This document shows positions 1 through 6,316 of a stretch of DNA of 6,608 nucleotides, one piece after another. The notes under the pieces are model-generated. The model was not told where the DNA came from, did not search any database, and was given only the letters and a program-made list of their open reading frames with translations. Position 1 is the first letter of the stretch. Every line of letters starts with the position of its first letter. The DNA lies in contig CAMBRH010000203.1 in assembly GCA_945870115.1 (NCBI GenBank), positions 1-6,608 of the forward strand. Reading direction: 5' to 3'. Source of the DNA: Chitinophaga pinensis. GTDB taxonomy: Bacteria; Bacteroidota; Bacteroidia; Flavobacteriales_D; Crocinitomicaceae. Both the position numbers and the translations under genes were made by a program.

Positions 1-1449
1 GGACAAGACATTACATTTTATTTTTATGATTTAAATGCTAAATTACATATAAGTATCAATAAGAATAATAAATTATTTTTTAGTTCTTACTTCGGAAATG
101 ACATATTAAAATTAACAGATGAAGTTTCAGATAGTACTGGTTCTTTGGGTTTTGGTTTTACTTTAGGGAATTTTACTCAAACTGGGCGTTGGACACATTT
201 ATTTTCTCAAAAATTATTTGCTAATTTAACGCTGGTACATACACAATTTAAGTACAATATAAATGGAAATTTCGGAGAAAACAATATCTTAATAAAAAGT
301 GCTGTTGAGGATTATGGATTGAAATATGATTTACAATATTTCATGAATACCAATACTAAAATACAATATGGAACAAATGTAACCAATCACCAATTTAGAC
401 CAAATGTCATTAGTACTTCTGGAGAAATTTCTGATTATTTGGCTAATACGAAAGGTGCTTTAATTTCAACTTTTGAGACAAATTCTTACTTTGATATCAA
501 ACATACAATTTCTGAAAAATGGAAAATCGACGGTGGTTTATCACTTCCGCAAAGTTTTGTAAAAGATAAGGTTTATGCAGGAATTTCTCCACGCATGAAT
601 TTAGCCTATAAAATCAATGAGAAAAATGCCATAAAACTTTCTCTCTCTAGAATGTATCAATTTATGCACAGAGTTTCGAGCAGTTCTGTTGCACTTCCTA
701 CTGATTTATGGTATCCGATTTCAAAAAATATAAAACCACAAATTGCTGACCAAATCGCATTTTCATACAACCTTAATTTACCCAAAATAAAGTCATATTT
801 AGTTATTGAATCGTACTTCAAATACATGCAAAATTTAACTGAATACAAAGAAGGAAGTCAAATTATATTGAATGACAAATTTGAGGATTTATTAATTCAA
901 GGAATTGGTTGGAGCAGTGGATTAGAATTTTTACTTAAAAAAGATGAAGGTAAATTAACGGGTTGGATTGGCTATACGCTTTCATCGACCAAAAGAAAAT
1001 TTGAAGGATTAAATGATGGCAAAGAATTTTTTGCAAAATACGACAGAAGAAATTATTTGACTTTAGTTGCAACATATCAATTAAGAAGAAGATTATTATT
1101 TTCAATGATTTATGAAGCTGCAACTGGAGCTAGATTTACTCCCATGATTGGTCAATATTTCCTGCCAAATGCTGGTTTAACAGGTGTGGATGTTGTTCCT
1201 ATTTTTGCCGAAAGAAATTCGTATAAAATGTCAGCTTCCCGTCGTTTAGACATTAATTTCATTATTAAATCAAAAAACAAACGCTTTAAAAAAGTTACTG
1301 GAGAATGGCATTTGGGATGCTACAATTTCTTTAACCGAACAACTCCTTATCAAATAAAAGTTGTTCCAAACGAAGATGGATCTTATAAATATACGCAACC
1401 AGGTTTGCTTGGCTTTATTCCTTCAATCGGATATAATTTTAAATTTTAA
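1..1449 (+). CDS. TonB-dependent outer-membrane receptor, C-terminal beta-barrel part (5' end outside window)
   Basis: The reading frame is open from base 1 to the TAA at 1447-1449 (482 residues), so the gene starts upstream; the TTG at 145 is only an internal codon. What is present is beta-barrel: alternating aromatic/polar strands, many Tyr/Asn/Lys turns, and a C-terminal strand ending YNFKF with the terminal Phe usual for outer-membrane barrels. The stretch near 650-750 (HRVSSSS, LPTDLWYP, IKPQIADQ) resembles the conserved barrel segment of Bacteroidota receptors that carry an N-terminal carboxypeptidase-regulatory-like domain and a plug. Those two domains would lie in the missing part, about 300 residues by family length. 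Such receptors import ligands across the outer membrane using TonB energy. The DUF4249 lipoprotein gene 2 nt downstream supports the call, because the two families are commonly paired. The ligand cannot be told from the sequence. Confidence 0.88.
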   Translation, partial: GQDITFYFYDLNAKLHISINKNNKLFFSSYFGNDILKLTDEVSDSTGSLGFGFTLGNFTQTGRWTHLFSQKLFANLTLVHTQFKYNINGNFGENNILIKSAVEDYGLKYDLQYFMNTNTKIQYGTNVTNHQFRPNVISTSGEISDYLANTKGALISTFETNSYFDIKHTISEKWKIDGGLSLPQSFVKDKVYAGISPRMNLAYKINEKNAIKLSLSRMYQFMHRVSSSSVALPTDLWYPISKNIKPQIADQIAFSYNLNLPKIKSYLVIESYFKYMQNLTEYKEGSQIILNDKFEDLLIQGIGWSSGLEFLLKKDEGKLTGWIGYTLSSTKRKFEGLNDGKEFFAKYDRRNYLTLVATYQLRRRLLFSMIYEAATGARFTPMIGQYFLPNAGLTGVDVVPIFAERNSYKMSASRRLDINFIIKSKNKRFKKVTGEWHLGCYNFFNRTTPYQIKVVPNEDGSYKYTQPGLLGFIPSIGYNFKF

Positions 1450-1451
1450 TC

Positions 1452-2291
1452 ATGAGAAAATTAGTTGTTTTTTCGATTTTATTGATTTCAATAATTTCTT
1501 GTCGACCAAAAGATATTGATATTGAAGTAAAAGCTGCACCTCCAAAACTGGTTGCGTTTACACACATTGTTCCAAATAACATCATGCTTGTTGTTTTAAC
1601 AAAATCATTCTCTGTTTTGGAAGGTAATACTGCAGATAGCTTAGAAACTTTGCTTATTTCTGGCGCAACTGTTAAAATCAAATTTGACAATAAAACCTTT
1701 GATTTCTATGAAATTAATCCTGGTATTTACGCAAGTTTTAGCGAAGCTTACGAAGTAAATCAAGATTATGAATTAATTGCTTATTCGGGAAATGACACAA
1801 TTCACTCAACTACAAAAATGTTACCACAAGTCAATTTTTCAAGTGTTTTACCTTCAGTAGAAAAATTAACAAGTGATACAAACGTTTATTTAAACCTGGC
1901 TTTTGAGGACATACCTGATATTTCAAATTGGTATTTAATTAACATCTATAAAAAGCAAGCTGGAGCAAATGGTGCTGATGGTGTAAATTATTTTCAAAAT
2001 GGAAATAACACTTTAGCAAAATCCATTTTATTAAGTGACAAAGAATTTAATGGAACTTATCAAAACAATTTGCTTTTGAAAGAATTACATCACAAAGATA
2101 GTATTGTAGTGACTTTATCAAATATCAATGAAGATTATTTCAAATACCTAAGTTTTAAAATCGGAGGAGGAAGTATTTTCAATCAGTTGAATATCGAGCC
2201 GGTTGATTATCCAACAAATATCATCAATGGTTATGGATTTTTTAATACGCATTTTCCAGATATTCATTTTTTTGATTTAGGCCAATTTTGA
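1452..2291 (+). CDS. DUF4249 family lipoprotein, partner of the upstream TonB-dependent receptor
   Basis: A 279-residue protein with a lipoprotein signal peptide: MRK, a hydrophobic core, then a lipobox ending IISC, so Cys17 is the likely lipidated residue. The mature N-terminus (CRPKDIDIE) is acidic soon after the Cys, which loosely resembles the surface-export signal of Bacteroidota lipoproteins; that reading is an inference. Residues about 65-120 (ISGATVKIKFDN, then NPGIYAS, then DYELIAYSG) fit the Ig-like N-terminal part of DUF4249, and the C-terminal NIINGYGFFNTHF fits its closing motif. The ATG lies 2 nt after the receptor stop, so the two are almost certainly co-transcribed and probably translationally coupled. 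The family's biochemical role is not established. By analogy with SusD beside SusC it may be a surface or periplasmic accessory that helps the receptor capture or release its ligand. The family call is good; the function is inferred. Confidence 0.85.
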   Translation: MRKLVVFSILLISIISCRPKDIDIEVKAAPPKLVAFTHIVPNNIMLVVLTKSFSVLEGNTADSLETLLISGATVKIKFDNKTFDFYEINPGIYASFSEAYEVNQDYELIAYSGNDTIHSTTKMLPQVNFSSVLPSVEKLTSDTNVYLNLAFEDIPDISNWYLINIYKKQAGANGADGVNYFQNGNNTLAKSILLSDKEFNGTYQNNLLLKELHHKDSIVVTLSNINEDYFKYLSFKIGGGSIFNQLNIEPVDYPTNIINGYGFFNTHFPDIHFFDLGQF

Positions 2292-2327
2292 AAAATTCAA
2301 ATATGAAAAAATTGGCTTGTTTTTTTC
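2279..2327 (+). terminator. Intrinsic terminator after the receptor/DUF4249 unit
   Basis: GCCAATTTT (2281-2289) pairs perfectly with AAAATTGGC (2308-2316) around an 18-nt A-rich loop. One G-U and one A-U pair (2280/2317, 2279/2318) can extend the base, and a T-rich run with one G follows (to 2326). The left arm overlaps the final codons and TGA of the DUF4249 gene. This suits the end of the two-gene transcript ahead of the M48 gene. A second, mutually exclusive hairpin is possible with TTGGCT (2312-2317) and AGCCAA (2329-2334). The stem is only moderately GC-rich and the loop is long, so efficiency is uncertain. Confidence 0.6.
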
Positions 2328-2357
2328 TAGCCAAAATAGAAACAAATAATAAATAAA

Positions 2358-3161
2358 ATGAAAATTAAAGTAATTACTGCATTAATCTTAGGTTTAACAC
2401 TTTATTCTTGCGGAACTGTTAACGAAAAAAATAAGGGAAAAGGATTCAATTTATTTCCCGTTTCACAAGATATTCAATTGGGAGCAAAAGTTGCAGCAGA
2501 AATTGATGGAAATCCTGCTGAATACCCATTGTTAGATTCTGTAAAATACAGAGATGTATATCAATATGTTTATAAAGTTAGAAACAACATTTTGAATTCA
2601 GGAAAAGTGGATTTTAAAGATGATTTCAAGTGGAAAATAAAAATCATTCACGACGATAAAACCTTAAATGCGTTTTGTACTCCAGGCGGATACATTTATG
2701 TTTATACAGGAATTTTAAAATTTATGGAATCGGAAGACCAACTTGCTGGTGTTTTAGGTCACGAAATTGGACATGCTGACATGCGTCATTCTACAAGACA
2801 AATGACAGATCAATTTGGCTTACAAATTCTATTAGACATTGTAGCTGGTGACAGAGCAATGCTAAAACAAGTTACTTCGGGAATAATTGGTTTAAAATTT
2901 TCACGTAAACACGAAACAGAAGCTGACGAAAGATCAGTTTTATATTTATGTCCAACAGAATACAACGCTGATGGTGGTGCAGGTTTTTTTGAAAAAATCA
3001 CAAAAATGGGAGGCGATCGTCAACCAGAATTTTTAAGCACACACCCAAATCCAGAAAATAGAATTGAACATTTTCATAACGCAAAAATTACGCAAGGTTG
3101 TCAAGGAATGAAAGATTTTAAGACAGAATATCAGCAAATGGTAGCGAAATTGCCAAAATAA
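2358..3161 (+). CDS. M48 family zinc metalloprotease lipoprotein (BepA/LoiP-like)
   Basis: A 267-residue protein with an N-terminal lipoprotein signal whose lipobox ends LYSC, so Cys18 is the lipid anchor and the enzyme works in the periplasm facing a membrane. The zinc site is complete: HEIGH at residues 135-139 gives two His ligands and the catalytic Glu136, and HETEAD at 185-190 supplies the third ligand, probably Glu186. The upstream CTPGGYIYVYTGIL (107-120) is the conserved edge-strand region, and STHPNPENRI (227-236) matches the C-terminal loop of BepA/LoiP relatives, where a His can gate the active site. Family members degrade misfolded or stalled outer-membrane proteins; that role is inferred here. 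Length is normal for the group. The start follows an A-rich leader without a Shine-Dalgarno sequence, as is usual in this phylum. It is the first gene of a probable M48-cyclase-bioD transcript. Confidence 0.92.
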   Translation: MKIKVITALILGLTLYSCGTVNEKNKGKGFNLFPVSQDIQLGAKVAAEIDGNPAEYPLLDSVKYRDVYQYVYKVRNNILNSGKVDFKDDFKWKIKIIHDDKTLNAFCTPGGYIYVYTGILKFMESEDQLAGVLGHEIGHADMRHSTRQMTDQFGLQILLDIVAGDRAMLKQVTSGIIGLKFSRKHETEADERSVLYLCPTEYNADGGAGFFEKITKMGGDRQPEFLSTHPNPENRIEHFHNAKITQGCQGMKDFKTEYQQMVAKLPK

Positions 3162-3175
3162 ATTTTTATTACATA

Positions 3176-3931
3176 ATGATTCTACATCTTTCAAATACAC
3201 AATTCATCGACACTGAAAAGGGACTAGATATTTCTCTTCCACTTACAAATGATTTAAATAATCCACGTGCGTGGTATGTAAATCCGCCAGTGATTGAGCC
3301 CGTAATGGAAAATGGATTTGTAGGTTCGGTTGCTCAAGGTGGAAACGTGAATTTTAGAAATATATTTTTTAATCCACATGGACACGGAACGCACACTGAA
3401 TGTTTGGGACACATAACCGAAGAGGTTTATTCAATAAATAAAAGCTTAAAATCTTACTTTTTTCAAGCAAAAGTTATCACAATTTCACCTGAGAAAAAAG
3501 GCGAAGATTTGGTAATCACAAAAAATCAACTTGAAACCCTTTTAAAAGAAGAAATTCAAAATGCAAAGTGCGAAGCCTTGATTTTAAGAACAAACCCAAA
3601 TATTGAATCCAAAAAGCATCAAAATTATTCAGCTACAAATCCACCGTATATTGAAGTTGAAGCAATAGAAATTTTAAATCAAACAAAAATCAAACATTTG
3701 TTAATCGATTTACCATCTGTTGACAGAGAAAATGATGGGGGAGTTTTGGCTTTTCATCATGCATTTTGGAAAGTTCCTGAAAATCCTCAATTTGATAAAA
3801 CAATTACTGAATTGATTTTTGTGAAAGACGAAATCCTTGATGGAGATTATGTTTTAAACTTGCAAACTGCTCCTTTTGAAAATGATGCAAGTCCGAGCCG
3901 TCCAATTTTATTTGAAATTTTTACTGTATGA
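3176..3931 (+). CDS. Cyclase-family hydrolase (kynurenine-formamidase-like fold) with altered metal motif
   Basis: A 251-residue protein without a signal peptide, so cytoplasmic. It carries cyclase-family landmarks: the metal motif region HGHGTHTECLGH at 68-79, DLPSVDREND at 178-187 followed by HHAFW at 194-198, and a C-terminal APFENDASPSRPILF segment matching the family's last strands. In bacterial kynurenine formamidase the motif is HxGTHxDxxxH. Here GTH is at 71-73 and the last His is His79, but the first His position is Gly69 (His68 and His70 flank it) and the Asp position is Glu75. The fold is therefore clear, but the substrate is not, and kynurenine formamidase activity should not be assumed. 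It starts 14 nt after the M48 gene, and its TGA overlaps the bioD ATG by 4 nt (ATGA), which implies translational coupling. No tryptophan-degradation gene is nearby. Confidence 0.85.
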   Translation: MILHLSNTQFIDTEKGLDISLPLTNDLNNPRAWYVNPPVIEPVMENGFVGSVAQGGNVNFRNIFFNPHGHGTHTECLGHITEEVYSINKSLKSYFFQAKVITISPEKKGEDLVITKNQLETLLKEEIQNAKCEALILRTNPNIESKKHQNYSATNPPYIEVEAIEILNQTKIKHLLIDLPSVDRENDGGVLAFHHAFWKVPENPQFDKTITELIFVKDEILDGDYVLNLQTAPFENDASPSRPILFEIFTV

Positions 3932-4557
3932 AACAAGTTGTAGTTGTTGGAATAGGAACAGATGTTGGAAAAACAATTGTAAGTTCTATTTTGGTCGAAA
4001 AATTCAAATGTGACTATTGGAAACCAATTCAATCAGGTGATTTGGACAATTCAGATTCTATAAAAGTTAAAAATTTATGCTCACATGAAGCTTCAATTTT
4101 ACCTGAAAAGTATAAATTAACACAACCATTTTCACCCCATTATTCTGCTGAAATAGATAAAGTTGAAATTATTGAAGAAAAATTACATATCCCTTTTTCT
4201 CAAAATAACATCTTAATTGAAGCTGCTGGAGGTTTGATGGTTCCCTTAAATAACAAAAATTTATTGTTTATTGATGTTATAAAATCTTGGAATCTTCCTG
4301 TGATTTTAGTTTCAAGACATTATTTAGGAAGTATCAACCACACCATGCTTTCGTTGGAGCTTTTAAAGGCAAATAAGATTGATGTAAAAGCTTTAATTTG
4401 GATCGGAAATGAAGATAAACCAAACGAAATAGCAAGTGAAAACGCTATTTTGAATCGATTTAATATTTCCAAAACACACAAAATTCCTTTTACGGAAAAG
4501 CTTGATAAAACTTTTGTAAAATCAGAAGCAAATAAAATTAACTTCGAAATTTTTTAA
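3928..4557 (+). CDS. bioD: ATP-dependent dethiobiotin synthetase (BioD)
   Basis: A 209-residue cytoplasmic enzyme that closes the ureido ring of dethiobiotin from 7,8-diaminopelargonate, CO2 and ATP, the penultimate step of biotin synthesis. The P-loop GIGTDVGKT is at residues 8-16. YWKPIQSG (30-37) holds the substrate-binding Lys32 and Ser36 equivalents, SPHYSAEID (69-77) matches the conserved PHxSAE segment, and IEAAGGLMVPL (97-107) is the EGAGG motif with its metal-binding Glu98 kept but the next Gly replaced by Ala. LPVILVSRHYLGSINHTML (123-141) is also typical, and Asn161 sits at the nucleotide-base-binding position. Length is normal for the family. The ATG overlaps the TGA of the cyclase gene, so translation is probably coupled. 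No bioA, bioB, bioF or bioC is in the window. There is no clear terminator before the next gene, 61 nt downstream. Confidence 0.94.
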   Translation: MKQVVVVGIGTDVGKTIVSSILVEKFKCDYWKPIQSGDLDNSDSIKVKNLCSHEASILPEKYKLTQPFSPHYSAEIDKVEIIEEKLHIPFSQNNILIEAAGGLMVPLNNKNLLFIDVIKSWNLPVILVSRHYLGSINHTMLSLELLKANKIDVKALIWIGNEDKPNEIASENAILNRFNISKTHKIPFTEKLDKTFVKSEANKINFEIF

Positions 4558-4618
4558 CTTTATTCGTGTTTATCATTTGATTTTTATATCTTTACTTCTT
4601 CAAAACTTACAATTCTTT

Positions 4619-5836
4619 ATGAAAAATTTAATTTTAGCAACAAAAATATTTACAGGATTAATCTTTCTTACGAACTTTTCTTTTGCTCAGCCTAACGCTA
4701 AAAATTCCGAAAATAGTAATTATGTTTTCACAAAAGTGGCACATTTAGAAGCTACACCTGTTTTAAGTCAAGGGAATACAGGTACTTGTTGGAGTTTTTC
4801 TGCTTTATCATTTTTTGAATCAGAGTTAATAAGAAAAGGAAATAAAACGCCAGATGTTTTGTCAAAAATGTATGTTGTTAGAAAAGCCTATGAAGGAAAA
4901 GCTGAAAAATTTATTCGCGTTGACGGTAAAGGAAATTTCTCTGAAGGTGGAGCATTTCATGATATTCCTTGGGTAATTAAAAATTATGGAATTGTTCCTG
5001 CTGAAGTTTATAATGGCTTGAATTATGGAACAGAGGAACACGATCACAGTGAAATGTATGCTGTTCTTAATGGAGCGGTTGATGGACTTACAAAACACAT
5101 CAAGAATATGAGCGACGAAGGACTTTCAGGTTCTTGGAAAATTGCTTTAGGTGGAATTTTAGATGCTTACTTAGGAAAAGATCCAAAAGAATTTGAATTT
5201 AAAGGTAAAAAATACACTCCAAAATCGTATGCTGAATCTTTGAAAATGAACATGGATGATTATGTTTCTATTACTTCATTTACTAACCACGAATTAAATA
5301 GCGAGTGCCAACTTGGGATTCAAGATAATTGGGCGTGGGCAAGCTCTTACAATGTTGCCTTACCTGATATGATGAACGTTGTTGAAAACGCCTTAAAAAA
5401 CGGTTACACTGTTGCTTGGGGGGCTGATGTTTCTGAAAAAGGATTCAGTTTTAGAAATGGATTAGCAATTGTTCCAGAAGATTTATCTACTATTGACGTT
5501 AGCGGAAGAGACAATAAAAATTTCTCAAATGGAGGAGCTGATAAAACATCAAATGCATTTTTAACTCCAACAAAAGAAATCACCGTAACTCCAGAAATGC
5601 GTCAGAAAGGTTATGATAATAAAACGACAACTGATGATCACGGAATGCACATCACTGGCTTGTATAAAGATCAAAATGGAACTCGTTACTTATTGGTGAA
5701 AAACTCTTGGGGAACAGGCAATTATCCTGCTGGATATTTGTATGTTTCTGAAAATTATTTTAACCTAAAAACAATCAATATTTATTTACATAAAGATGGA
5801 ATTCCATCTGATTTACGTAAAAAATTAAAAGTTTAA
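4619..5836 (+). CDS. Secreted C1 cysteine peptidase, aminopeptidase C/bleomycin hydrolase type
   Basis: A 405-residue protein. The ATG at 4619 begins a good Sec signal peptide (MKNL, hydrophobic core, then SFAQ with probable cleavage before Gln24). Starting at the upstream TTG would put 14 extra hydrophobic residues before it, so 4619 is preferred. The papain-like site is complete: Gln51 of the oxyanion hole and Cys57 in QGNTGTCWSFS, His341 in DDHGMHI (aligned with the HAM of bleomycin hydrolases; His344 is also close), and Asn362 in VKNSWG. The large insert between Cys and His fits the PepC/bleomycin hydrolase branch. Classical members are cytoplasmic hexamers that trim peptides from the N-terminus. 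Here export points to a periplasmic or outer-surface peptidase, which is inferred. It stands 61 nt after bioD and 71 nt before the regulator gene, so it may be its own transcript. No lipobox or sorting domain is seen. Confidence 0.9.
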   Translation: MKNLILATKIFTGLIFLTNFSFAQPNAKNSENSNYVFTKVAHLEATPVLSQGNTGTCWSFSALSFFESELIRKGNKTPDVLSKMYVVRKAYEGKAEKFIRVDGKGNFSEGGAFHDIPWVIKNYGIVPAEVYNGLNYGTEEHDHSEMYAVLNGAVDGLTKHIKNMSDEGLSGSWKIALGGILDAYLGKDPKEFEFKGKKYTPKSYAESLKMNMDDYVSITSFTNHELNSECQLGIQDNWAWASSYNVALPDMMNVVENALKNGYTVAWGADVSEKGFSFRNGLAIVPEDLSTIDVSGRDNKNFSNGGADKTSNAFLTPTKEITVTPEMRQKGYDNKTTTDDHGMHITGLYKDQNGTRYLLVKNSWGTGNYPAGYLYVSENYFNLKTINIYLHKDGIPSDLRKKLKV

Positions 5837-5857
5837 CTCTATACTATTAACTAAAAT

Positions 5858-5890
5858 CAGAGGTTTCAGGAAATTGAAATCTTTGTTTAT
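5858..5890 (+). terminator. Possible weak hairpin terminator after the C1 peptidase gene
   Basis: CAGAGGTTTCA (5858-5868) can pair along its length with TGAAATCTTTG (5875-5885) around the 6-nt loop GGAAAT, giving 11 pairs of which two are G-U. A short T-rich run (TTTATT) follows. The placement between the peptidase stop and the next gene fits a terminator. The A/T-rich stem and the weak T tract leave it uncertain, and it could instead be a regulatory hairpin in the leader of the BlaI-like gene. Confidence 0.4.
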
Positions 5891-5907
5891 TAAAAAAAAT
5901 TGTCACT

Positions 5908-6231
5908 ATGGAACGTTTAACTCCAGCAGAAGAGCAAGTAATGTTGAAATTATGGGTGCTTGAAAAAGGATCTATTCACGAAATCTTGGAACTTTATGTA
6001 GAGCCTAAACCTGCCTACAACACAACCTCAACCATTGTTCGAATTCTTGAAAAGAAGAAATTTATTAAACACCGTCCTCATGGAAAAGGATTTATCTATT
6101 TCCCGAAGATTTCACGCGAAATTTACAGAGAATATTTAGCTGACTACCTACTGAAAAACTATTTTGAAGGCGATAGAAAAAATATTTTATCTTATTACAA
6201 TAGAAACAGTTCTTTGAGTGATTTACTGTGA
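5908..6231 (+). CDS. BlaI/MecI/CopY-family winged-helix transcriptional regulator, short form
   Basis: A 107-residue protein with the family's N-terminal winged helix: helix 1 at about 5-19 (TPAEEQVMLKLW), helix 2 at 21-30, recognition helix at 36-50 (AYNTTSTIVRILEKK, close to the YNTxxTxxxRLxEK signature), and a wing at 52-66. Residues 70-107 form the start of the C-terminal dimerisation region, but the protein ends at LSDLL, roughly 10-15 residues shorter than typical members. BlaI and MecI repress beta-lactam resistance genes and are cleaved at an Asn-Phe bond by a partner M56 sensor protease. No Asn-Phe pair is present in this protein, and no M56 gene adjoins it. Its targets are therefore unknown; autoregulation or control of a neighbour is a guess. 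The stop is a tandem TGA TAG, so simple truncation by a missed stop is unlikely. A 3' frameshift cannot be excluded. Confidence 0.87.
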   Translation: MERLTPAEEQVMLKLWVLEKGSIHEILELYVEPKPAYNTTSTIVRILEKKKFIKHRPHGKGFIYFPKISREIYREYLADYLLKNYFEGDRKNILSYYNRNSSLSDLL

Positions 6232-6258
6232 TAGAACTTGAGCTAAAAAGATCTTTAA

Positions 6259-6316
6259 TTTTCAATAATTAATTACTAATTTTCATTATTAGATAATTTT
6301 TCATTATTTTTGAAAA
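6259..6316. repeat. Three short direct repeats plus an inverted repeat just upstream of the acyltransferase gene
   Basis: TTTTCAATAATT (6259-6270), TTTTCATTATTA (6280-6291) and TTTTCATTATTT (6298-6309) are near-identical copies starting 21 and 18 nt apart. The last copy's TTTTCA also pairs with TGAAAA at 6311-6316, which reaches the first base of the acyltransferase start codon. They fill most of the 84-nt gap between the regulator and acyltransferase genes. They could be protein-binding sites or a leader hairpin, or merely low-complexity AT sequence. The repeat is directly visible; the function is a guess. Confidence 0.35.

Noticed and set aside
145..147. TTG as a possible start of the receptor
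   Set aside because: The same frame is open back to base 1 with barrel-like sequence, so the gene begins outside the window.
657..1123. Open frames on the - strand inside the receptor gene
   Set aside because: Short, no recognisable domains, and fully within a well-supported + strand barrel-coding frame; they are shadows.
4587..4594. TATCTTTA as a -7 box (TAnnTTTG type) for the C1 peptidase gene
   Set aside because: It misses the final G and has no TTG at a suitable distance upstream; common by chance in such AT-rich sequence.
4577..4618. N-terminal extension of the C1 peptidase from an upstream TTG
   Set aside because: It would put 14 hydrophobic residues before a normal signal peptide; the ATG at 4619 gives a typical start.
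5837..5907. BlaI-type operator (TACA...TGTA palindrome) upstream of the regulator
   Set aside because: I looked here and in 6232-6315 and found no such palindrome.
6247..6256. Palindrome AAAGATCTTT
   Set aside because: A single 10-bp palindrome in AT-rich spacer with no partner site; not enough to call an operator.
6305..6312. TATTTTTG matching the Bacteroidota -7 promoter element
   Set aside because: It is only 3 nt before the acyltransferase ATG, so transcription would start inside the gene, and no -33 TTG is placed correctly.
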